64,000 nucleotides of DNA, taken from assembly GCF_004137245.1 (NCBI RefSeq), contig NZ_SDWS01000007.1, positions 1-64,000 on the forward strand, in the 5' to 3' direction. Shown here in pieces: positions 17,111 through 24,668 of this stretch (positions within the stretch are counted from its first letter, which is position 1; the number at the start of each line of letters is the position of its first letter). The position numbers were made by a program, and so were the translations under genes. The stretch is from Nocardioides glacieisoli (GTDB lineage: Bacteria; Actinomycetota; Actinomycetes; Propionibacteriales; Nocardioidaceae). A model generated the notes under the pieces. It was not told the DNA's origin. It made no database searches and saw nothing but the letters and a program-made list of their open reading frames with translations.

Positions 17111-19291
17111 ATGAGGGCCCTCCCAGGGGTGCTACGACCCGCTACGGCGACGGCCCAGATACGCCCAAGTAGCCTTACGGCCCTACTCGCTGCCTCGGCG
17201 ATCGCCGCCGCCGCGCTTCTTGTCCCCGTTGTTGCGACCCATGCGGACGAATATGTACCCGTCGGTGGCTACTGGAGCGGGACCGTCACTGCTCACGTCA
17301 ATGTGTCTTACAACTACAGCGGCCTTCTAGGGTCGGCGTCGGGGACGACAGTTTTCAACGTCCAACGGGCTGGCGGGAACGAGACTGGATCATTCGAGAC
17401 CAGCGAACCCGACCCCATTTGGAACCCGGGCGGAGGGGTTTCAACTCTCGCGTCACAGTCCTACACCGAACGGTTCACTTGGGACCGGCGGTCCTGCTCG
17501 TTGATGATCGGCCCCTCCAACGGGGGCTACATGGGGATTAACGCCTGGGTTGCGCCGGACAATGAGCCTGCAGGCATGCACATCAGCTTTGGCGGCTGGG
17601 GCACTGACAGGTTCCTCACTGCCAACAGCGAAGATGATTACACCCCAGACGAGTGCGTTGATGGCCGCCCTGGGCAGCGGGACTGGCTCTACGGGCCACT
17701 GACTCTGTGCGAAGGCGCTTTGGCCCGCTACGTGCTCCCTGCCTACGGCGAGGTGGTCTACGAGGACTGGGATGACAACGGCGTAGCCGATCGGCACACA
17801 GTGCTGCGCGGCAGCAAAACCCAGTCCGTTCCGTGCGACCACCCCGATGAAACGGGATCTGTAGTTTTCGACTTCGACCTGCGCTTCTTCCCAATCCGAG
17901 GGGAGGAGGGGTCGGACTCCGACGGCGACGGGATCCAGGACTACTTGGACAACTGCGTCACAGTGCCTAACCCGGAGCAGCATGACACCGATATAGACGG
18001 AGTCGGTGATGCCTGCGACGCCACCACCGACCCGCCGCCACCTCCGCCCGAGGTAGACCCTGATGAGTGGTGCGACACCAATCAGCCGCCAGGAGTGACC
18101 GCGATCTCCGCCACGCCGCTCGATTGGACGCAGGGCCGTGCGGCGACGGGCGCAGGAGTTCAGACACGCCTCGCCGTGACGGCGAACGACCCCGACGCTC
18201 AACCGCTCACCTTCGAGTGGAATTTTACCGACGGTGCAACCGTGGGCACCGGGACCGGCAGTGCAACGACCTACCGGTGGCCTACCGGACCTGGCAGTTA
18301 CCGCGACCGGTTGGCTACCGTCATCGTGCGCGACTCATGTGGCGCATCGAGTTCCGCGAGCCTGCCCCTGTGGGTGTCAGGAGATCCCACCCTCGACTTC
18401 GCGCCCCAGGTACAACTGCACCCGGATGAGAAGTGGTGGCCCATGTCGGCCAACAGGTTCGTGAAGCGATCGAAGCTTGCGTACATCGAGGAGATGCCGA
18501 GAGGTCTACCCGACCGGCGCGAGATCTTGGCTTCTGTCGGCAAGGTGTCGTCGAAGAGGTTGGGGCGAGGCGGTTACACCTACAAGGAGACATCGCTGTT
18601 CGGCAAAAGCATCATCTCGAGCGACGACCCCACTCGGCCATACGACAACGCAACCTCTCGCAGCAAGAAGTCCGGCTTCTACCTAGACCTCAAGGACGCA
18701 GACCGGCCGGGAACGCCGACAGGTCCGTGGCCCGCCTACCTACAGGTCAAGAAGGACAAGTTGGTTTACTGGTTGTTCTACGGGTTCTCCCAACCCGTCC
18801 TCGGTAGCGGAAGGCCCTCACCCCTCGGGCACGAGGGCGACTGGGAGCGAATCATCGTCGACCTGAACGACCAGATGGTGCCGTCCCGCCTTGGGTACGT
18901 CGCTCATCACGAGCCGGTGTCCTACGCCCCGTACCTAGGGGCATACCGCGCAGCGGACCCCGCGTCAGCGCAAAACCGCGGTCTGGCCGGTATGGGCTAC
19001 GTTGCCAAACTGGGTCACGGCACCTATCCGACGGCGGGGGTGACCTTCACCTGCGTTGCAAAGCTATGTCTCTCCGACCATCGCAGCCAAGGCGGCACCA
19101 CCTGGATGGTGCGAGACCTCGTCGTTGACGTCGAAGGCGAGGGCTGGTTCGGACGGGCGAAGGACCACGCTACGTGCCCCGGCAACCGTAAGGCCTGTGG
19201 GTTCGGGGGAGCTTGGGGACACCGCGGCAGCCTCGCCGACTTAACCGGACCGTCGGGCCCGTCGGCTTACAAGTCACCGACAAAGAACTGA
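17111..19291 (+). CDS. Secreted Vps62-like protein with TSP3 repeat
   Basis: 726 residues. The signal peptide has a hydrophobic core at about residues 23-42 (LLAASAIAAAALLVPVVA). A beta-rich domain spans 48-260, then a thrombospondin type 3-like calcium-binding segment (DSDGDGIQDYLDNC, IDGVGDACD) at about 270-300. A proline linker and a PKD-like domain (about 330-430) follow. The C-terminal domain carries GHEGDWERIIVDLN, the hallmark of Vps62-type proteins. It should be exported and calcium-stabilised. It is unusual cargo next to two nuclease genes. ATG 17111 is used; the ribosome site is weak. Confidence 0.7.
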   Translation: MRALPGVLRPATATAQIRPSSLTALLAASAIAAAALLVPVVATHADEYVPVGGYWSGTVTAHVNVSYNYSGLLGSASGTTVFNVQRAGGNETGSFETSEPDPIWNPGGGVSTLASQSYTERFTWDRRSCSLMIGPSNGGYMGINAWVAPDNEPAGMHISFGGWGTDRFLTANSEDDYTPDECVDGRPGQRDWLYGPLTLCEGALARYVLPAYGEVVYEDWDDNGVADRHTVLRGSKTQSVPCDHPDETGSVVFDFDLRFFPIRGEEGSDSDGDGIQDYLDNCVTVPNPEQHDTDIDGVGDACDATTDPPPPPPEVDPDEWCDTNQPPGVTAISATPLDWTQGRAATGAGVQTRLAVTANDPDAQPLTFEWNFTDGATVGTGTGSATTYRWPTGPGSYRDRLATVIVRDSCGASSSASLPLWVSGDPTLDFAPQVQLHPDEKWWPMSANRFVKRSKLAYIEEMPRGLPDRREILASVGKVSSKRLGRGGYTYKETSLFGKSIISSDDPTRPYDNATSRSKKSGFYLDLKDADRPGTPTGPWPAYLQVKKDKLVYWLFYGFSQPVLGSGRPSPLGHEGDWERIIVDLNDQMVPSRLGYVAHHEPVSYAPYLGAYRAADPASAQNRGLAGMGYVAKLGHGTYPTAGVTFTCVAKLCLSDHRSQGGTTWMVRDLVVDVEGEGWFGRAKDHATCPGNRKACGFGGAWGHRGSLADLTGPSGPSAYKSPTKN

Positions 19292-19337
19292 CGCCACACA
19301 GGGCAAGTCTCTGACCGCCAACTGCGACGTCGCCTTG

Positions 19338-19416
19338 CTGCAGATTCAGGATCCTTCTACTGCAGACTCGACGATTGTTGAGCGCGGACGATCTGCAGAT
19401 TCAGTGATCGTCGGCA
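19338..19416 (-). repeat. Right terminal inverted repeat with three CTGCAG boxes
   Basis: Read on the minus strand from the end: TGCCGACGAT, eight bases, CTGCAG (19398-19393), then CTGCAG at 19365-19360 in the context TCTGCAGTAGAAGG, and CTGCAG at 19343-19338. The left end shares the terminal 10-mer and the TCTGCAGTAGAA context. Confidence 0.75.
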
Positions 19417-19768
19417 CCGGACCCACCGGGTGCGCGAGGTCGTACGCCCTCGCCACCTTCTGCGGCACGACCATCCGCCAGGCGTCGACGACGAGCTCGC
19501 GCGCCTCGCTCGCCTCGAGCTCGGCGAGGGTGGCGTGCACCCAGTGGAAGCGCATGTCCGACTCGCTGGGCAGCTGGAAGCGCGGGTCGCTCTCGACGAG
19601 CGCGAGGCGCTCGTCCTTGGGGAACGCGAAGCCCATCACGGACTCGTCGAGGGAGAAGGCGACGTAGACGATCGAGCCGACGCGGAACTTCAGCCGGCCC
19701 GCGACGTGCGCGACGTAGGACCGCTCCAGGCCCTCGCCGAGCGGCAGGACGTCGTCGACGACCGCCAT
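19346..19768 (-). CDS. YjbR/MmcQ-family protein with altered C-terminus
   Basis: 140 residues, about 15-25 more than usual for MmcQ/YjbR-type proteins. The fold signature is present: VYVAFSLDESVMGFAFPKDERLALV, then a conserved RFHWVHATLAELEASEARELVVDAWRMV region split here as W-V-H and L-V-x-D-A-W. AAGGAGGG precedes the ATG. The last 24 codons (from about VPTITES) are read from the right end of the inserted element. Without the insertion the frame would end after HPVGPG. The CyaY-like fold of the family suggests DNA or ligand binding; the function is unknown. Confidence 0.8.
   Translation of the reverse strand: MAVVDDVLPLGEGLERSYVAHVAGRLKFRVGSIVYVAFSLDESVMGFAFPKDERLALVESDPRFQLPSESDMRFHWVHATLAELEASEARELVVDAWRMVVPQKVARAYDLAHPVGPVPTITESADRPRSTIVESAVEGS
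19417..19421. repeat. Right target-site duplication (CCGGA)
   Basis: Direct repeat of the five bases at 13910-13914, immediately outside the right terminal repeat, lying within the 3' part of the YjbR/MmcQ-like gene. Confidence 0.85.
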
Positions 19769-19983
19769 CGGGACCCTCCTTTCCCCAGCACCTTCGAGTA
19801 TGCGTCGGCGCGGCCGTGGAGAGCGAGGGGAATTCAGACCGACCGTGTCGATATGTGGAACCACGTTCGACAATGTGAACTGTGAGGCGTACGGTCGGCA
19901 CCGGTTGTGGCAGGCGTCACAACCTTGTCTCGCTCGAGTCCGCACACCGAGCCCACCCGATTTCCTTGTCGGAGGAGCCCGTC

Positions 19984-22416
19984 GTGCCCCAGTCCCGCCG
20001 CCTGCGTCGCATCGCGACCGCCGCGCTGACCTGCGTGTCCCTCGCACTCGGAGCTCTCGCGCTCACCCCAATGGCCGCCACTGCAGCGGTCGGCGACACC
20101 CAGATCGCGTGGGTCGAGGTCGAGGACGGGGTGATCAGCGGCGGTCCGGCGCTCAACTCGGGCGACCACGGCAACTTCTCGGGCAGCGGCTCCTACACGT
20201 TCCGCGAGACCGGGATGACCTCCTCGATGACGGTGACCGCGCCGGAGGCGGGGACGTACCCCGTGTGGATCCGGTACGCCGCCGGCCCGCTCGGCGGCGC
20301 CGAGGACGTCACGCGCTCCATGGGCCTGACGACCAACGGCTCGCGCCAGGTCGTCAGCTACCCCCTGACCGGGAGCTGGGAGTCGTGGGCGTTCGCCAGC
20401 GCGACCGTCACCCTCGACCAGGGCGCCAACACGATCGCGCTCAACTGCCAGCGCAACCTGCCGACCGAGATGTGCCGGCTCAACCTCGACGCCATCCAGG
20501 TGGGCGGGCTCGCCGCCGACACGTGCGTCCCGACCGCGGTGCCGGCCGGAGCGGCGCGGCTCTTCGACGGCACGTTCGCGACCTTCGACCTGTGGCGCAA
20601 GGCAGGTGGCGGTGGGTTCGGTCGCCAGACCGACTGCACGATCCGCGGCTTCCGCGGCCCCGGCAGCACCTGGACCCAGGCGACCACCAGCCAGCAGGCG
20701 AACCCCTACACGCTCGTCCTCGACTGGTTGCGGCGCGACGCCGACGACGCGTCGAGCGTCTACGTCGGGTCGGCCACCTCCAACGTCACGAACCCGACCA
20801 CCGGCTACCGCGTGATGATCGGCGCCACTGACACCGCGACCGTCACCTCGGCCGACGGTGCCTTCACCCAGGCGGCCGACGCGGCCGCGCTCGCCGCCGC
20901 CGTGAAGCCGGTCAACCAGTGGAACCGGTACGCCGTCCAGGTGACGCCGGCCCGCATCCGGGTCCTGCTCAACGGCACCGTTGTCAACGCCGTCGACCGG
21001 ACCGTCCCGCTGGGCGGGTACATCGGCCTGGAGAACCGGAGCGCGGCCGCCCAGGTCGACTTCCGCGACATCCAGGTGCAGCCCGGGGTCGACCTCGGGC
21101 CGATCGCAGGCCCGGCGAAGCGCGCGACGAAGGCCGACGGCACCACGCCGAACCCCGGTGGCGAGTCGACGCTCGCCCACCTCGTCGCCGACGCCCAGCG
21201 CTGGGCGACCCGCGGCGCGAGCGGCGGCACCGCCCGCATCGCGTTCGCCAGCCCGACGGCGCTGGAGGCCGACCTCGTCCCCACCGCCGCGAGCGTCACC
21301 TACGCGCAGGCAGCAGCCGTCGTCGACGCCGAGCCCCTCGTGAACATGCGGCTCACGGGCGCGCAGATCAAGACCGTGCTCGAGCAGCAGTGGCAGACCA
21401 CGTCCGGCGGGCAGGTGCCCACCCCGGCCTTCGTCCGCCTCGGCGCCTCGTCGGGGCTCACGTGGACCCACGACGTCAGCCGCCCGCAGGGCGACCGGAT
21501 CACCGGCACGTGGCTCGACGGCACGGCCCTCAACCCGGCCGGCAACTACTCGGTCACCGTCAGCCAGTCCCTGGCCGCCGGCGGCGACAACTTCCGCGAG
21601 TTCACCGACGGCCTCGTGCCCCAGGTGCGCCAGGCCACGACCGTCTCCGCGCTCGCGGCCTACGTCGGCGACGGCTCGACCACCGCTCCGCTCGCCGTGC
21701 CGCAGTCCCAGCGCGCGGTCGGCGTCAGCGTGCCGGGTGGTGCCCCGTCGTCCTACGTCGCCGGGACGACGTACGCCCTCGACCTCAGCTCCTGGTCGTA
21801 CTCGAACGCCACCGACCCGCAGGACGCGACCGTCGACGTCACCATCGCCGGTCGTCCAGTGGGCAGCTTCCCGGTCGACGCGACCCGCACCGACAACGCC
21901 TTCGACGAGGACGGCAGGGTCGCCGTGCGCGCCACGATCCCAGCCGACCTCGCAGCCGGCACCGCGACAGTGCGGATCGTCGGCACCACGACCGGCACCA
22001 CGGTGACCCGGACGATCGCGGTGACCGCCGCACCGCCCGCACCCACCCCGACACCGACACCGACCCTCGTTCCGACGCCGACGCCGACTCCGACGCCGCT
22101 GCCGACCCCCACCCCGACGACCTCGAAGGTGAAGCCGACGCTGAAGGTGAAGGTCAAGCCCGGTCGCGTCACGGCCAGGCAGACCCGGGCCCGGCTGGTC
22201 GTCACCGTCGCCTCGACGGGCTCGACGCCGACGGGCAAGGTCACCGTCCGCGCCGCGGGCAAGACGTACGTCACCAAGCTCCGCGGCGGCAAGGCGACCG
22301 TCACCCTCCGTGCGTTCACGGCGGCCGGAAAGGCCAAGGTGAAGGTGTCGTACGCCGGTGACACTGCGACGCTGTCGGCCGCCCGCACCCTCAAGATCGC
22401 GGTCCTCGCCCCCTGA
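19984..22416 (+). CDS. Secreted protein with CBM, 5'-nucleotidase C and Ig-like domains
   Basis: 810 residues from GTG 19984, which follows GGAGGA. Signal peptide ends near residue 36 (MAATAAVGD). Domains in order: a CBM6/35-like carbohydrate module (about 40-165), a LamG/DUF1080-like beta-sandwich (175-390), a 5'-nucleotidase C-terminal domain (410-560, with GESTLAHLVADAQRW and SQSLAAGGDNFREF), an uncharacterised beta domain, a Pro/Thr repeat linker and a terminal Ig-like domain. The metallophosphatase domain that normally precedes the nucleotidase C domain is missing, so hydrolysis of nucleotides is unlikely. An extracellular carbohydrate-binding role is more plausible. Confidence 0.75.
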   Translation: MPQSRRLRRIATAALTCVSLALGALALTPMAATAAVGDTQIAWVEVEDGVISGGPALNSGDHGNFSGSGSYTFRETGMTSSMTVTAPEAGTYPVWIRYAAGPLGGAEDVTRSMGLTTNGSRQVVSYPLTGSWESWAFASATVTLDQGANTIALNCQRNLPTEMCRLNLDAIQVGGLAADTCVPTAVPAGAARLFDGTFATFDLWRKAGGGGFGRQTDCTIRGFRGPGSTWTQATTSQQANPYTLVLDWLRRDADDASSVYVGSATSNVTNPTTGYRVMIGATDTATVTSADGAFTQAADAAALAAAVKPVNQWNRYAVQVTPARIRVLLNGTVVNAVDRTVPLGGYIGLENRSAAAQVDFRDIQVQPGVDLGPIAGPAKRATKADGTTPNPGGESTLAHLVADAQRWATRGASGGTARIAFASPTALEADLVPTAASVTYAQAAAVVDAEPLVNMRLTGAQIKTVLEQQWQTTSGGQVPTPAFVRLGASSGLTWTHDVSRPQGDRITGTWLDGTALNPAGNYSVTVSQSLAAGGDNFREFTDGLVPQVRQATTVSALAAYVGDGSTTAPLAVPQSQRAVGVSVPGGAPSSYVAGTTYALDLSSWSYSNATDPQDATVDVTIAGRPVGSFPVDATRTDNAFDEDGRVAVRATIPADLAAGTATVRIVGTTTGTTVTRTIAVTAAPPAPTPTPTPTLVPTPTPTPTPLPTPTPTTSKVKPTLKVKVKPGRVTARQTRARLVVTVASTGSTPTGKVTVRAAGKTYVTKLRGGKATVTLRAFTAAGKAKVKVSYAGDTATLSAARTLKIAVLAP

Positions 22417-22503
22417 CGGACGGACCCACCGGGGGGTGAGGCGATCGGTCGAGGGACCGACCTACCGTCGTGGGGAACCGGTCGAGCTCCAGGAGGATGA
22501 CCA

Positions 22504-22815
22504 GTGCCCCACCAACCGCCCCAGGACGTCCAGGAGGCAGCCCAGCGAGCCCAGCGCTGGATCGAGGAGGGCAGGGCCGGCAAGGGTTTCACCGACACCG
22601 GCCGGCGCCGCGCCTCGCGGCTGGCCAAGGGCGACGAGGTGAGCGACGACGTCGTGAAGAAGATGCAGGCCTACTTCGCACGGCACACCGTCGACAAGGA
22701 CGCCGCGGGGTTCACGCAGGGCGGTGACGGCTTCCCGTCGCCCGGCCGGGTGGCCTGGGACGCCTGGGGAGGCGACGCGGGCGAGCGCTGGGTCGGGACG
22801 ATCGATCTTGACTGA
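22504..22815 (+). CDS. Small conserved actinobacterial protein, function unknown
   Basis: 103 residues from GTG 22504 with AGGAGG nine bases upstream. The N-terminal half is helical and basic (AQRWIEEGRAGKGFTDTGR), the C-terminal end has SPGRVAWDAWGGDAGERW, a pattern I associate with small unnamed actinobacterial proteins. Its stop overlaps the TTG start of the BLUF gene, which indicates coupled translation. Confidence 0.6.
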   Translation: MPHQPPQDVQEAAQRAQRWIEEGRAGKGFTDTGRRRASRLAKGDEVSDDVVKKMQAYFARHTVDKDAAGFTQGGDGFPSPGRVAWDAWGGDAGERWVGTIDLD

Positions 22816-23242
22816 CGCCACGTCCCTGATCAGCCTCACCTACACCAGTGCGGCCACGCGGCTGCTGTCGGTCGGCGAGCTCGTCGAGCTGATCGAGCAG
22901 ATCCGGTCCAGGAACGAGCGCCTCGGCGTCACCGGGCTGCTGCTCTACAGCGGAGGCAACGTGATCCAGACCCTCGAGGGCACGGCGGACGCCGTCGACG
23001 CCGTCTTCGAATCGATCCGGACCGACCCGCGCCACGGCGACATCCACGTGGTCGACCGAAGCGAGGTCGAGGAGCGGTCCTTCGCCACCTGGTCGATGGG
23101 TTTCCGCAACGTCTCGGGCCGCGAGGTCGCTCAGCTCCAGGACTTCGGCGCCTTCGCGCGCGAGTCGGTCGGCCGTGACCTCTCCGCGCACGCCGCCTCG
23201 GCCTTCGAGCTGTTGGAGAAGTTCCGCGTCGGGGTGCGCTGA
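22808..23242 (+). CDS. BLUF-domain blue-light photoreceptor
   Basis: 144 residues from a TTG that lies inside the upstream gene's last codons. The BLUF fold is complete: Y12 (LTYTS), N36 (RSRNERLGVTGLLLY), Q54 (VIQTLEG), W95 and M97 (FATWSMGF), the residues that contact flavin and carry the photocycle. After residue 105 a short helical tail follows with no output domain. It should bind FAD and sense blue light, acting through a partner. A large inverted repeat lies directly downstream. Confidence 0.9.
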   Translation: MTDATSLISLTYTSAATRLLSVGELVELIEQIRSRNERLGVTGLLLYSGGNVIQTLEGTADAVDAVFESIRTDPRHGDIHVVDRSEVEERSFATWSMGFRNVSGREVAQLQDFGAFARESVGRDLSAHAASAFELLEKFRVGVR

Positions 23243-23254
23243 GGCCCGCGCGGC

Positions 23255-23315
23255 ACACGTGTCCGACAAGTGGCCCTCGGAGGCTGTGCTCGAGGGCCAC
23301 ATCGCGGACACGTGT
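23255..23315. terminator. Large inverted repeat, terminator or regulatory hairpin
   Basis: Two 25-base arms (23255-23279 and 23291-23315) pair over 10 plus 11 bases with a 4-base internal mismatch and an 11-base loop. The outer parts are ACACGTGTCCG and its complement; ACACGTGT is itself a palindrome. It fills the gap between the BLUF gene and the kinase-LLM gene, both on the plus strand, so it could terminate one or regulate the other. No U-run follows. Confidence 0.6.
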
Positions 23316-23341
23316 CCCGGTGGCGGCGGCACAATGGCGGA

Positions 23342-24601
23342 GTGCAGATCCCCGACCCCGCCCTCGTCGTGCTGGTCGGCGCCTCGGGCTCGGGCAAGTC
23401 GACCTGGGCGGGCGCGCACTACCGCGCGAAGGAGGTCGTCTCCTCCGACGAGCTCCGCGGCATTGTCGGCAGCGGTCCGCACGACCTCGACGCGTCGACC
23501 GACGCGTTCGCCGTCCTCGAGACGGTCGTCGCCGCACGGCTCGGCCGTGGCCTGACCACGGTCGTCGACACCCTCGGCCTCGACCCGTCGAAGCGGCAGG
23601 CGTGGCGCGACGCGGCTCGCGCAGCCGGCCTTCCGGCAGTCGCTGTCCTGATGGCGACGCCGGACGCCGAGTGCCGGCGGCGCAACGCGTCCCGCGACCG
23701 GCCGGTGCCGGCACCCGCGCTGGCCGGGCAGCTGCGGTCGGCGCGCGACGTACGACCGCTCCTGGACGACGAGGGCTGGGACCTCGTCGTGCCGGTGACG
23801 GCCGAGCACGTGGCGGACGAGCCGGCGCCCACGGCACACCCGACGATCGACGACCGCACCTCGAGCCTCGGCCTGCGCGCGGTGCTGCAGGTGTCGCGGT
23901 TCCCGTGGGGCGACGACCCGCTGGCCTGGCTGACCGGGATCGCGCACGCAGCGGACGAAGCCGGCTTCGCGGGGCTGGCGCTGATGGACCACCTCATCCA
24001 GGTGCCGCAGGTCGGCCGGGCCTGGGACCCGATCCCGGAGCCGTGGGTGACCCTCGGTGCGATCGCCGGCCTCGGCACCGGGCTCGAGCTCGGCACCCTC
24101 TGCACCCCGGTCACCTTCCGGCCGGCCGGCATCATCGCGAAGGCTGCCGCGACGCTGTCGGCACTCACCGGCGGCCGCGCGTTCGTCGGCATCGGTGCCG
24201 GCTGGTGGGAGCGCGAGCACGCGGCGTACGACATCCCCTTCCCGCCGGCGCGCGAGCGGCTCGACGACCTCGAGCGCGCGATCGTGACGATGAAGGCGCT
24301 GTGGGCGAGCGGCACCAAGGCGTACGACGACCACGGCGTCGTGCTGCCGGAGACGACGAGCTATCCCCGCCCGGACGGGCCGATCCCGGTCGTCGTGGGC
24401 GGGTCGGGTGAGCGCCGCACGCTGCGGATCGCGGCCGCGCACGGCGACGCCTGCAACCTGCGCACCACCGACGAGGCCGAGCTGGCGCGGCTCATCGGCG
24501 TGCTGCGCGCGCACTGCGACGACGTCGGCCGACCGCGCGAGGACGTGGCCGTCACCGTCCTCGACCTGCCGGTCGTCGGGAGCGACCGCGACGACGTGTG
24601 A
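23342..24601 (+). CDS. P-loop kinase fused to LLM F420-type oxidoreductase
   Basis: 419 residues from GTG 23342; CACAAT lies upstream as a possible -10. Residues 1-160 form a small AAA-type kinase: GASGSGKST Walker A, SSDELRG, and TVVDTLGL, resembling polynucleotide kinase/zeta-toxin-like proteins. Residues 175-419 are a luciferase-like monooxygenase of the F420-dependent class (GLALMDHL, GIGAGWWEREHAAY, PVVVGGSGERRTLRIAA). The LLM part stops shortly after VTVLDLPVVG, shorter than many family members. The two activities in one chain suggest phosphorylation and redox change of one substrate, which is speculation. Confidence 0.8.
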   Translation: MQIPDPALVVLVGASGSGKSTWAGAHYRAKEVVSSDELRGIVGSGPHDLDASTDAFAVLETVVAARLGRGLTTVVDTLGLDPSKRQAWRDAARAAGLPAVAVLMATPDAECRRRNASRDRPVPAPALAGQLRSARDVRPLLDDEGWDLVVPVTAEHVADEPAPTAHPTIDDRTSSLGLRAVLQVSRFPWGDDPLAWLTGIAHAADEAGFAGLALMDHLIQVPQVGRAWDPIPEPWVTLGAIAGLGTGLELGTLCTPVTFRPAGIIAKAAATLSALTGGRAFVGIGAGWWEREHAAYDIPFPPARERLDDLERAIVTMKALWASGTKAYDDHGVVLPETTSYPRPDGPIPVVVGGSGERRTLRIAAAHGDACNLRTTDEAELARLIGVLRAHCDDVGRPREDVAVTVLDLPVVGSDRDDV

Positions 24602-24668
24602 GCTCCCGAGGACGTCCTCGCCCTTCGGGGGCTGAACCGCTGACCGAGCGGCCCGTAGGGTCGTGGGC

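Larger units (their letters stand above)
13915..19416. mobile_element. Transposase-less Tn7/Tn5053-like element, 5.5 kb
   Basis: The left end starts TGCCGACGAT (13915-13924) and the right end finishes ATCGTCGGCA (19407-19416), perfect inverted copies. In both ends eight bases separate this from a CTGCAG (13933 and 19398). Further CTGCAG boxes lie at 13953, 19360 and 19338, in a context (TCTGCAGTAGAA) shared in inverted orientation by the two ends. CCGGA flanks both sides. Joining the flanks restores a stop codon for the YjbR/MmcQ-like gene. It contains only cargo genes; the TniABQ proteins encoded 8-14 kb to the left could move it in trans, which is inference. Confidence 0.85.

Noticed and set aside
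1..19416. Treating the whole left accessory region as one transposon
   Set aside because: Only 13915-19416 has matched ends and a target duplication. The left end of the tniABQ element is outside the window and I could not find its right end.
19820..19983. Regulatory element upstream of the secreted multidomain protein
   Set aside because: GTTC and GAAC lie 8 bases apart and TACGGT is present, but neither a convincing -35/-10 pair nor a clear palindrome emerges.
19834..21471. 545-residue minus-strand frame opposite the secreted multidomain protein
   Set aside because: No recognisable motif and typical antisense composition; the plus strand has a signal peptide and ordered domains.
21976..21985. 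A further ATCGTCGGCA, identical to the terminal 10-mer of the element
   Set aside because: It lies inside a coding sequence without nearby CTGCAG boxes or a CCGGA repeat; a chance match in GC-rich coding DNA.
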